A DNA stretch of 64,000 nucleotides from contig CACWPQ010000011.1 of NCBI GenBank assembly GCA_902762805.1, positions 1 through 64,000 of the forward strand, written 5' to 3'. The notes beneath the pieces were generated by a model. The model did no database searches and was not told where the DNA came from. It worked only from the letters and a program-made list of their open reading frames with translations. Both the position numbers and the translations under genes were made by a program. This stretch comes from an uncultured Bacteroidota bacterium (GTDB taxonomy: Bacteria > Bacteroidota > Bacteroidia > Bacteroidales > P3). Shown here one piece after another: positions 41,630 through 49,454 of this stretch (its first letter is position 1; each line of letters begins with the position of its first letter).

Positions 41630-44104
41630 TTGCTCCTGCTTTCGAGTGTTACCGCCGCTCGGGGCCAAGCTGACAACGAGGTCTATCTCGACGACCGCGA
41701 GAACCACTCCTGGAGCTACTACAGCGACCCCACCTGCCACGTGCGCAGCCTCAACCCCGCCGATGTGCGCATCCGCTACTTCGCCTATGGCACCAACACA
41801 ATGTATTCGTCCAACGCCGCCGAACCCGCGGGCAATCCCAATGTGAGCGTCGCCGCCTCGGCAGTGGGCATTGGCATCGACGCGCCGCACAAGAACACCT
41901 ATGTCTACCACAAAACCCTCGAACGCGTCAACGGCGAGCAGGCCGTGAGCGCGGCGGCAGCCGACGGCCCCTGCTTCTACCGCCTCATCCCCAACCCCTA
42001 CTCCCTCCGCCCCACCTACGGCACGGGCGACACGCGCTGGCGCGGCTTCTACAGGTGGCGCCTCAAGGCGCTCTCCCACGGCACCGTCTATCGCGACACC
42101 GCGATGACCCTCCCTGTGCCGGTCGGCACCATGCTCGAAGCCGAGGACACCGTCTACTTCTTGCCCGCCGCCGAGTACGGCATGCAGGTCGACTTCGAGG
42201 CCATCTGGGCTCGGGCATTCGTTTTCCCCACCATTTTGGCTCTCGACACCGAGGCCACCGCCGGCACCTATGCCACGGGCGAGAATGCCTACGAGCGCAA
42301 CTTTGTAATCCATAGCAACGATGCTGCCAGCCGCTGGCAGCGCGACATTACCGGCATCGTCAAGGATTTCACCCTCTCAGCCATCTATCCCGACGGCACC
42401 GACGGCTCCTCTGCCACCCGCCTCACCAGCGTACCCAACACCCCCAATATGTTCTCTCAATCAGGGTGGACTGCCCAGACCTCTTCCAACCTCAACCACT
42501 TTTTCCTGCCGCTGGAGACTATCAAATTCGAGTACATAAAACTATCGGCAGGGCACAGTTGGATCCAATGGTCGCATCTCAACGGAGGTCGGTTTATCAC
42601 CGGCCGCATGTGCCTGCCTGAAGAAGGGAAGACCGGCTTCCTCTTCACTCCAGGGCAGAATTATTTACGTTGCATCTCTCCAACCGACCTGGCCAGCACC
42701 CGTGACAAGAAGTGCCGGTGGCGCCTGGAAAGCGGCGATCTCTTGCTTCATCTGTATTTTGGCTATGCAGAGGGCGGACTTTCGCCGTCAATGTATGGGA
42801 AAGTGCATGTCGATGTGGTGCTCGGTAGCGACTACGACCGCAGCCGCAACGACAACACCAAACTCACCATCGCCGTTGCGCGTGGCACCCGCTGCGTGTT
42901 TCAAGATATTAGGAATCGTAGTACACGCCAAATGAACTACGTGCTGAAGAGCGGACTGATTTCGGGCCAATACAACAACAATATCTTCAAAATCGTTTTC
43001 AACGTCGGTCATGGTCACGACCCGAAATATGCCGGCACGACCACAGTGGTTGTTGAAGGTGGCTCATTCCCCGATATAGCTATTGGACACGACCGCAATC
43101 CCGGCGACCCAACCTACCTCGACACCACCGTTATGCAGGGGCGCCTCTACATGAAGGGAGGCCTTGTCAAGACTTCTATTTGGGGCGGCGGCAATCGTGC
43201 CGACGCCGTGGGATGTCGCAGGATGGTGTTCACCGGTGGCGAAATCAACGGCTGGATCGCTGGCGGTTGCAATGGCACGGACCCCAATTACGGTGGCATC
43301 GTGCAAGGCGACATCAACATCTATTTCGGCGGACACGCACGCCTGCAGCACACCGCGAGCGACCCCATGCACTGGTATTCCAAAGGCGGCAACCTCTACG
43401 GCGCCGGCAGCGGCTACCTAAACGACCACGCCACCATCGGCATGGTCAACAAAACCTACATCGTGGTGGCCGATTCGGCCTTCGTCTCCCGCGATGTCTA
43501 CGGCGGCGGCAACCGCGGCTTCACGCGCAACGTGGCCAATGTGCAAATCAAAGGCGGCACCGTCCGCGGCAACGTCTTCGGCGGCAGCAACCAAAAAAGC
43601 GGCCGCGCCGCCAACGTCGAGGTGGCAGGCGGACAAGTCTTGGGCAGCGTCTACGGCGGCAGCAACCAGTCGGGCACGATGCGCGGCCCCATCCAGGTGC
43701 AGGTCAAAGGTGGCACACTGGGCACCGCCGGATGTGCCGACACCATCGGCAACGTCTTCGGCGGCGGCCGCGGCAACAGCACCTCCGTGAACGGCCCCGT
43801 GCATGTCATCGTCGGCAGATTCGACGCGCAACATCCTACTGTCAGCAACCCTCTCATCCACGGCCACGTCTTCGGCGGCGGCTACGGCGGCACTGTCACC
43901 TCTGCCAGCCAACCCGTCAGGGTGACCACCTACGGCGGCGAAATCAAAAAGTCAGTCTTCGGCGGCGGCTACGGTCAGACAGCCGTCACCACTGCCAGCA
44001 CCGAGGTCCGCATCCTCGGCACCTCCACCATCCGCGGAAATGTCTACGGCGGCGGCAACATGGGCAAAATCCGAGGCAACACCCGCGTGATCATCGGAGA
44101 ATAA
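41630..44104 (+). CDS. Adhesin-like beta-repeat surface protein, start codon unclear
   Basis: Up to 824 aa. The frame is open from 41549 and contains a good signal peptide region (GLRVLSILLLLSSVTAARGQA), but there is no ATG. ATG 41522 in the same frame is cut by TAA at 41546-41548, leaving TTG 41630 or a mutated start. The C-terminal third has GxVxGNVFGGG/VYGGGN repeats typical of large beta-helical Bacteroidota surface proteins. It ends abruptly after a repeat (RVIIGE) without a sorting domain, so it may be truncated. Flanked by the manA-tail duplication. Confidence 0.55.
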   Translation: MLLLSSVTAARGQADNEVYLDDRENHSWSYYSDPTCHVRSLNPADVRIRYFAYGTNTMYSSNAAEPAGNPNVSVAASAVGIGIDAPHKNTYVYHKTLERVNGEQAVSAAAADGPCFYRLIPNPYSLRPTYGTGDTRWRGFYRWRLKALSHGTVYRDTAMTLPVPVGTMLEAEDTVYFLPAAEYGMQVDFEAIWARAFVFPTILALDTEATAGTYATGENAYERNFVIHSNDAASRWQRDITGIVKDFTLSAIYPDGTDGSSATRLTSVPNTPNMFSQSGWTAQTSSNLNHFFLPLETIKFEYIKLSAGHSWIQWSHLNGGRFITGRMCLPEEGKTGFLFTPGQNYLRCISPTDLASTRDKKCRWRLESGDLLLHLYFGYAEGGLSPSMYGKVHVDVVLGSDYDRSRNDNTKLTIAVARGTRCVFQDIRNRSTRQMNYVLKSGLISGQYNNNIFKIVFNVGHGHDPKYAGTTTVVVEGGSFPDIAIGHDRNPGDPTYLDTTVMQGRLYMKGGLVKTSIWGGGNRADAVGCRRMVFTGGEINGWIAGGCNGTDPNYGGIVQGDINIYFGGHARLQHTASDPMHWYSKGGNLYGAGSGYLNDHATIGMVNKTYIVVADSAFVSRDVYGGGNRGFTRNVANVQIKGGTVRGNVFGGSNQKSGRAANVEVAGGQVLGSVYGGSNQSGTMRGPIQVQVKGGTLGTAGCADTIGNVFGGGRGNSTSVNGPVHVIVGRFDAQHPTVSNPLIHGHVFGGGYGGTVTSASQPVRVTTYGGEIKKSVFGGGYGQTAVTTASTEVRILGTSTIRGNVYGGGNMGKIRGNTRVIIGE

Positions 44105-44144
44105 AACACCGCAAGCCGCCTCGGCAGCCACCACATAAGCAGTG

Positions 44145-44227
44145 GGCGACCTCCTCGCCCATTTTATCGGCTGATCCACGTTGCGAAATTTTTCGTTGCG
44201 AAATTTTTCGCAATGGCGCGATACATT
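44145..44227 (+). repeat. Direct repeat (manA 3' end), right copy
   Basis: Matches 41263-41330, with a 16-bp internal duplication (TTGCGAAATTTTTCG twice). It carries the manA C-terminal codons out of context. Confidence 0.85.
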
Positions 44228-44300
44228 CCGGGCAGTTGACTGTTTTGATGCGTTCTCCCTGTGCACTCCAGTTAAAACCAATCGTATTTAAAAATAATTT

Positions 44301-44365
44301 GTATATTTGCAGCAGAGTTTCTCGGAGGAGAAGATAAAATTAAAATCTGATAATCAAACAAATAT
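44301..44365 (+). promoter_or_regulatory. Promoter-leader unit, copy 2 (short)
   Basis: TATATTTG at 44302-44309 followed by GCAGCAG, GGAGAAGATAAAATTAAAA, CTGATAATCAAA. It drives the antitoxin-like gene at 44368. Confidence 0.7.
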
Positions 44366-44367
44366 CC

Positions 44368-44694
44368 ATGGAAGCAACTATTGCCAGAGGCAACATGAAC
44401 GCGCAATCCACATTGTCGCACCTTCGCGAGAAAGCGTCCAGTTTGGCAATGCGTGCCGATGACGAAGGTGTGCTGAAGCAGGTGATTTCCATGCTCGGTG
44501 GCGCCAAGCGCCCCTGCTCCTACACTCCCGAGGAGATGGCCGCCAACCTCCGTCAGGCGGAAGACGACTTCCACGCTGGTCGCTGCATAACCCACGAGGA
44601 ATTGTGCGCGCGGTATGAAATCAATGCCCAATATTGGACAAATCGACCTAACCTATCCTCATTCCCCCGACTACAGATACATCGTTGTACTTGA
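44368..44694 (+). CDS. Antitoxin-like protein of a decayed toxin-antitoxin locus
   Basis: 108 aa. The middle (about 50-80, YTPEEMAANLRQAEDDFHAGRCITHEELCARY) resembles the C-terminal region of short antitoxins, whose normal end would be near ARY. The frame then continues through toxin DNA in the wrong frame (WTNRPNLSSFP...). This suggests a deletion fused the antitoxin end to the toxin gene. No DNA-binding motif stands out. Confidence 0.5.
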   Translation: MEATIARGNMNAQSTLSHLREKASSLAMRADDEGVLKQVISMLGGAKRPCSYTPEEMAANLRQAEDDFHAGRCITHEELCARYEINAQYWTNRPNLSSFPRLQIHRCT

Positions 44695-44800
44695 CTACCG
44701 CATCTACTATTATGTGGTGGACGACACTGTGAGAATCGCCTCCATTTGGGACTGTCGCCAGGGTGGAACTGCATTCCAGCCAAAAACCCCTCGTAATTAA
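44615..44800 (+). pseudogene. N-terminally truncated ParE/RelE-type toxin
   Basis: 61 codons matching only the C-terminal half of this toxin fold: MPNIGQIDLTYPHSPDYRY, IVVLDYRIYYYVVDDTV and RIASIWDCRQG. The N-terminal helices (about 45 residues) are missing and the fragment overlaps the antitoxin frame. Confidence 0.6.
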
Positions 44801-44810
44801 AAAATATTTG

Positions 44811-44918
44811 TATTTTTGCAGCAGACCCCCACAAGGGAGAAATAAAATTAGTGACTGAAAATCAAATTTATAGAAAAGAAAATAGAATAATAAACAAAGG
44901 ATAAAAAAGCGTTTTTGC
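44811..44918 (+). promoter_or_regulatory. Promoter-leader unit, copy 3
   Basis: TATTTTTG at 44812-44819, GCAGCAGACCCCCACAAGGG, AGAAATAAAATTAGTGACTG, AAAATCAAATTTAT and GCGTTTTTGC. Direct repeat of 41343-41450, leading into the fold-back leader before the lipoprotein gene. Confidence 0.8.
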
Positions 44919-44926
44919 TTTCCAAA

Positions 44927-45036
44927 TGAAGTTCGGAATCTGGACAATTTCGTATATCGTCATTAAGGAAGTAACTCGCTCGTGTATACGCGAGCTTCCT
45001 TGTGTGACGATAGGTAGTCCAGAACCGCGAACTTCA
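44927..45036 (+). promoter_or_regulatory. Long fold-back leader element, copy 2
   Basis: Nested arms: TGAAGTTCG (44927)/CGAACTTCA (45028), TCTGGAC (44939)/GTCCAGA (45017), TATCGTCA (44955)/TGACGATA (45005), AAGGAAG (44965)/CTTCCTT (44995), CTCGC (44975)/GCGAG (44990). TCTGGACAATTT and AGTCCAGA are shared with 29167-29393. A CTCGCG-T8 tract follows, as in the 41.5-kb leader. Confidence 0.65.
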
Positions 45037-45080
45037 GCAAGAATCTCGCGTTTTTTTTGTTCATAACCCACTTCAAAAAT

Positions 45081-47264
45081 ATGAGAAATAAAATCTTTAA
45101 AGGTGCGACATTTGTCGTATTGCTTTGCGTGTTGGCCTTGAATGTAGGTTGCCAAAAGCCGGAAGACATGGTCGAAGGGCAGGACGAAATCCACATCAAC
45201 CCCGAGTATGTCCCGATCGACTGGGAAAACACCGAGGTTGTCTCCTCCGACGACAGCACCGGCACATACGATATCCAGTTCGCCGACAGTGTGCCCGGCA
45301 TCCACCCCGGATCCATCATCGCCATCGACCGCGACACGGTGGTGCTCTACCGCATTGTAACCTCGGCCAGTGTGTCGGGCAACACGGTGAGTGTCACCAC
45401 CGCCGAGGCCTACCTCACCGATATCTTCTACGATACCGAATTCACCCTCTCTACCAGCCGGGGGACGAAAGCCAAGGGTGGCGGAGCGGTGTTCTATCCC
45501 GTGGAGGCCTGTATGATAGACGACCATGGCATGCACCAGCCGCTGCGCATCGACATGCACAGCAAGCGAGACACCCGCTTCACGCATAACCTTTGGCAAT
45601 TCGAGTACAACAACGACGGTCATGTCATCGCCGAAGGGAACAATTATGCCATCTACATGGAACAGATGAATCTCGACCTTGGCCTCGACATGGAAATGAG
45701 CATGAACTTCGGAAGCAGAAGCAAGGTGGAGGCCGTGGGCGGAGCCTACGAGAGGTACAGGAGCCGGGCCCTGAAAGTGAGTGCTGCGCTGGTCGGCACG
45801 TTCAACACCGAGCAAAAAATCCACTGCGACATAGAGGGCAGTTGCCGTTATGCTTTGGATTGCGATCTATGGAAGCACAACCCTTTCCGCCCAATCCGCG
45901 TCAGGTTTGTGGTTAACAATGTGCCGATAGTCCTCACGCTCCGCTCTGACCTGTACCGCCAGGTGGAGGTGAGCGCCAGTGGCGAGATATCCGCCTGCAC
46001 GGGTTTCTCCAACCATGCCGAAGGCCGCATGGGATTTGACTGGAGCCAGGCTGGCGGCATCACTCCCGCGGGCTCTTTCAGCAACACCTTCGCGTTCCTC
46101 CCGCCCACCGTGGAGGGCAAGGGGCAGGTGCAGGCCAAGGTGTGGGCTTTCCCGAGGGTGAGCGTGATGCTTGGGGATGTCGTGGGGCCGTCGTTCGACT
46201 TCATGCCCTATATGGCCGACACCCTCCGCGGCGGCTTCCGCGAGCAGATGCTCGGGCAGACCGACGACAATTGCGCCTGGAGCCTCGACTGCCACGCGGG
46301 CCTGGATCTGCGCAGCGGCCTGAACATGCCTTTCTTCGGCCACGAAGTGGAGAGCTACTCCACCCCCAGGTGGAACTGCATCGACCGCAGGCTCTACCAC
46401 TCGCCCCAGAAAATCGTCCACGCCTCGGGTCGCCCCGAGCAGGGCCTGCTGGCCACGGTCGTGTTCAACGTCTTCGACAGCAACTACCTGTCCGGCACCG
46501 ATATGCTTACCCCCCTGCCGCAAATTGTGAAGTTCGAGGCCGAAGGGCAGCTCTCGTCCGGATACGGCATCGTCCGCGACGGTTCCGTGGCGGTCAGCTG
46601 GACACCCCCCGCCAACGGCGTCCTCCACGCCAAACTCTACGGCCAGGATGGCAGCGTGCTGGCGTGGGACACGGTGCAGGCGGTGGCGAGCGACTGCGGC
46701 TGCAACCTCACCCCGGGCGACTGGGTTGACCTCGGCTTGCCGAGCGGCCTCCTGTGGGCCACCCGCAACGTGGGCGCCTCTTCGCCGACGGACTACGGCG
46801 ACTACTTTGCCTGGGGCGAAACCTCCGCGAAAAGCACCTATGATTGGTCGACCTACCGGTACTACGATACATCTAATGTGAACAGAATAACCAAGTACGG
46901 AGTCGACACGCTGACCACCCTGGAGCCGTGCGACGATGCCGCCACGGCTCACTACGGCGGGCGAACACCCACCAGAGAGGAGATGCGCGAGCTGCTCAGG
47001 CATACCGACACCAGGCCGGTGACCATCAACGGCGTGAACGGGCGGTGCTACACGGGTCCTAACGGGAACAGTCTTTTCATGCCTGCCGCGGGCTACCGCT
47101 ACGGCAGCCGGCACGACGAAGCGGGCTGGAGAGGCAACTACTGGTCCTCGTCTCGCTGTAGAGGTCAGAACGCGTGGAATTTCTTCTTTTTATCCCCTAC
47201 CGTAACATACGGGGTGCTCGACGAGCCACGCAACTACGGGTTTACCGTCCGCGCTGTGCAATAG
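45081..47264 (+). CDS. Large lipoprotein ending in a Fib_succ_major (TIGR02145) domain
   Basis: 727 aa from ATG 45081. Lipobox LALNVGC, then about 540 residues of mostly beta sequence with no recognised domain. The C-terminal ~185 residues are a TIGR02145-type domain (WVDLGLPSGLLWATRNVGAS, YFAWGET, NGVNGRCYTGPNGNSLFMPAAG, YWSSS) as in 33580-34299. Surface-exposed on inference. Its 3' end overlaps the convergent DUF6266 gene by 23 nt. The structured leader and repeated promoter suggest regulated expression. Confidence 0.8.
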   Translation: MRNKIFKGATFVVLLCVLALNVGCQKPEDMVEGQDEIHINPEYVPIDWENTEVVSSDDSTGTYDIQFADSVPGIHPGSIIAIDRDTVVLYRIVTSASVSGNTVSVTTAEAYLTDIFYDTEFTLSTSRGTKAKGGGAVFYPVEACMIDDHGMHQPLRIDMHSKRDTRFTHNLWQFEYNNDGHVIAEGNNYAIYMEQMNLDLGLDMEMSMNFGSRSKVEAVGGAYERYRSRALKVSAALVGTFNTEQKIHCDIEGSCRYALDCDLWKHNPFRPIRVRFVVNNVPIVLTLRSDLYRQVEVSASGEISACTGFSNHAEGRMGFDWSQAGGITPAGSFSNTFAFLPPTVEGKGQVQAKVWAFPRVSVMLGDVVGPSFDFMPYMADTLRGGFREQMLGQTDDNCAWSLDCHAGLDLRSGLNMPFFGHEVESYSTPRWNCIDRRLYHSPQKIVHASGRPEQGLLATVVFNVFDSNYLSGTDMLTPLPQIVKFEAEGQLSSGYGIVRDGSVAVSWTPPANGVLHAKLYGQDGSVLAWDTVQAVASDCGCNLTPGDWVDLGLPSGLLWATRNVGASSPTDYGDYFAWGETSAKSTYDWSTYRYYDTSNVNRITKYGVDTLTTLEPCDDAATAHYGGRTPTREEMRELLRHTDTRPVTINGVNGRCYTGPNGNSLFMPAAGYRYGSRHDEAGWRGNYWSSSRCRGQNAWNFFFLSPTVTYGVLDEPRNYGFTVRAVQ

Positions 47265-48129
47265 AAATTACCCTTGCCCCGCACGGGGACGCCCTCTCCC
47301 CTCCCACCGGCGCGCTGTTCACCATGTGCCCGGTGGCCATGAAACGCGAGCGCCTGTGCGGCGCATGCGTCCTGTCCGAGTCACTCGCCGTTCCATCAAC
47401 GGGCTCGGAGACAGACATATACGCCGTCCCCGACACCCTTCCGCCCTTCCCCTCGGCGAAGGCCCAGACGTGCAGGTTGCCGGCCGAAAACTCTTCGGGC
47501 AGAAGCACTTCAGCGCGGCCCTCGCCCCTTGTGGCCGCGGCCGCCAGGCCGCGGCCGCTCGCGGCGTCGTAGATATAAAGGTGTATCTTGTCACCCCGCA
47601 TGCCCCCCAGGCTCTCCCACTGCACCCGCAGCGCACCACCTTCGTCCACAGACCACTGCAGGCTCCGCACCCCCGGAAGCGAACCCTGCGAGAACTGCAG
47701 GCTGGGATAGTCAATCCTCAACTCCCCCTCTAAGCTAGAGGGGGTGGCGCCGCCGCAGGCGGCGACGGGGGCGTGTGTATCCGGGTTTGCAGGGCACACT
47801 CCTCCGTCCGCGCTCCGCGCGGCCACCTCCCCTAGCTTAGGGGAGGAGCGGAAATGGTTCTTGTTGATTTTCAAGAAAGCATTCCCCTCGGTAATCTGCT
47901 GGTCGGCAGCCACCTGCCGCAGCCCCACGCGCAGCACCGGCGTGGCCGGCGAGGCGAACTGGATCATCGCCTTGAAGCGCGACCGCTGCTCCAGCTGCGC
48001 CGCTGATTTCCTGTCCTTTATATGCGGCTGGTAGGCACGGACGAACCAGCCGCCGCGGCGGTAGTAGCCCACCACGGTGCCCACGCGGCCACTGAAGCCG
48101 CCCAATATGCCCATATCTAACTTCGCCAT
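47242..48129 (-). CDS. DUF6266 family protein with an in-frame repeat insertion
   Basis: 295 aa. The N-terminus (MGILGGFSGRVGTVVGYYRR, then WFVRAYQPHIKDRKS) is the DUF6266 start, and IDYPSLQFSQGSLP resumes the family pattern. Between FLKINKNHF and IDYP lie about 45 foreign residues (SSPKLGEVAARSADGGVC..., GGATPSSLEGEL) encoded by a REP-like element at 47720-47848. The C-terminus runs on past the domain into the terminator region of the convergent gene. Unknown function; Bacteroidota-specific family. Confidence 0.7.
   Translation of the reverse strand: MAKLDMGILGGFSGRVGTVVGYYRRGGWFVRAYQPHIKDRKSAAQLEQRSRFKAMIQFASPATPVLRVGLRQVAADQQITEGNAFLKINKNHFRSSPKLGEVAARSADGGVCPANPDTHAPVAACGGATPSSLEGELRIDYPSLQFSQGSLPGVRSLQWSVDEGGALRVQWESLGGMRGDKIHLYIYDAASGRGLAAAATRGEGRAEVLLPEEFSAGNLHVWAFAEGKGGRVSGTAYMSVSEPVDGTASDSDRTHAPHRRSRFMATGHMVNSAPVGGERASPCGARVISIAQRGR
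47720..47848 (-). repeat. REP-like element inserted in the DUF6266 gene
   Basis: Outer arms CTCCCCCTCTAAGCTAGAGG and CCTCCCCTAGCTTAGGGGAG, inner stem GCCGCC/GGCGGC, and GGGGGCGTGTGT. The left half recurs at 62763-62820 as intergenic sequence. Confidence 0.8.
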
Positions 48130-48158
48130 CTTACTGCTAAACTGCTTATTCCTTTTTT

Positions 48159-48241
48159 GTCGGCGAATTATGCAAATTATGCGAATTTATCTGATTTACT
48201 GCGAGTTAAATTAATTCGCATAATTCGTAAAATTCGCCGAC
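48159..48241. terminator. Large AATTCG-word hairpin
   Basis: Arm 48159-48187 (GTCGGCGAATTATGC...) pairs imperfectly with 48213-48241 (...AAAATTCGCCGAC). Same word composition as the hairpin at 10011-10063. Confidence 0.65.
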
Positions 48242-48311
48242 CTAAAATAAAAACTTCGCCGACCTACGAAGATAACGCCGACCCCGGCAGAATATTGCAC
48301 GCGTCCCCAAA

Positions 48312-48402
48312 GAGAGTACGAAGAGAGGCAAAACCTATAGCCTGCCGTCCGCTGGCTGTCAGCCGTTTAGGTGGCAACAAAAGATTGAAAATTTTTCGCC
48401 GG
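48312..48402 (+). repeat. Dispersed repeat family 2, copy 3 (diverged)
   Basis: AGAGGCAAAACCTATAGCCT, CCGTCCGCTGGCTGTCAGC, TTTAGGTGGCAAC, then ATTTTTCGCCGG. It lies just upstream of the trpS promoter. Confidence 0.65.
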
Positions 48403-48419
48403 TGTCCATTTTATTTTCG

Positions 48420-48427
48420 TATTTTTG
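48420..48427 (+). promoter_or_regulatory. -7 box of trpS, almost touching the start codon
   Basis: TATTTTTG, only four bases before the ATG at 48432, which predicts a leaderless or nearly leaderless mRNA. Confidence 0.55.
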
Positions 48428-48431
48428 CACC

Positions 48432-49454
48432 ATGGAACAACAAGGCATCACCAAGGCTAAAGACATTGTTTGCAGTGGAATACGCCCCACGGGCAACCTC
48501 CACCTCGGCAACTATTTCGGCGCGCTGCGCAATTTCGTCGCCATGCAGGAGCAGTATGACTGCTTCTTCTTCGTGGCCGACTACCACTCGCTCACCACCC
48601 ATCCCGCCCCGGGCAGCATCTATACCGATGCCCGCCGCATCATGGCGCAGTACCTGGCTTGCGGCGTCGACCCCGAGAAGGCCACCCTCTACCTGCAGAG
48701 CGACCTGCCGGAGACCGCCGAGCTCTATCTGTTCCTCAACATGAACGCCTACCTCGGCGAGCTCGAGCGCGTTACCTCCTTCAAGGACAAGGTGCGCAGC
48801 CAGCCCAACAACGTCAACGCCGGCCTGCTGACCTACCCCACCCTCATGGCCGCCGACATCATCATCCACAAGGCCACCCGCGTGCCCGTCGGCAAGGACC
48901 AGGAGCAGCACCTCGAAATGACCCGCACCTTCGCCCAGCGCTTCAACAGCATGTACCACACCGACCTCTTCCCCCTGCCCCAGGCCATGGGTGCACCCAC
49001 CGGCGGACTGGTCAAGATTCCCGCCCTCAACGGCAGCGGCAAGATGGGCAAAAGCGAAGGCGAAGCCTCCACGGTGTTCCTCACCGACGAGCCCGACGTC
49101 ATCCGCAAGAAGGTGATGAAGGCCAAGACCGACAGCGGCCCCACCGAGCCCAACCAGCAGAAACCCGAGGAAATCGAGAACCTCTTCAACCTCATGCGCG
49201 CCGTCTCCGCGCCCGATACCGTCCAGCATTTCGACACCCTCTACAACAGCTGCCAGATACGCTACGGCGACCTCAAGAAGCAGCTCGCCGAGGACATGGT
49301 GGCCTTCGTCGAGCCCCTGCGCCAGCGCATCCTAGAGTTCGAGGCCGATGAGCCCCGCCTGCGCCGCATCATCGACGCCGGACGCGACAAAGCCCGCGCC
49401 AGCGCCGTCAAGACATTGGCCGAAGTGCGCGCCGCCATCGGCTACCGCAACTAG
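48432..49454 (+). CDS. trpS: Tryptophanyl-tRNA synthetase
   Basis: 340 aa class I synthetase. HIGH-type motif HLGNYFG after SGIRPTGN, and KMSKS-type motif GSGKMGKSEGEA. ATG 48432 is chosen because the -7 box at 48420 excludes the longer frame and no later Met precedes SGIRPTG. It converges on the EamA gene; both end within the same CTAG at 49451-49454. Confidence 0.95.
   Translation: MEQQGITKAKDIVCSGIRPTGNLHLGNYFGALRNFVAMQEQYDCFFFVADYHSLTTHPAPGSIYTDARRIMAQYLACGVDPEKATLYLQSDLPETAELYLFLNMNAYLGELERVTSFKDKVRSQPNNVNAGLLTYPTLMAADIIIHKATRVPVGKDQEQHLEMTRTFAQRFNSMYHTDLFPLPQAMGAPTGGLVKIPALNGSGKMGKSEGEASTVFLTDEPDVIRKKVMKAKTDSGPTEPNQQKPEEIENLFNLMRAVSAPDTVQHFDTLYNSCQIRYGDLKKQLAEDMVAFVEPLRQRILEFEADEPRLRRIIDAGRDKARASAVKTLAEVRAAIGYRN

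Noticed and set aside
44927..45036. Nested hairpin considered as an integron attC site or retron RNA
   Set aside because: No RYYYAAC/GTTRRRY boxes, integrase or reverse transcriptase in the window.
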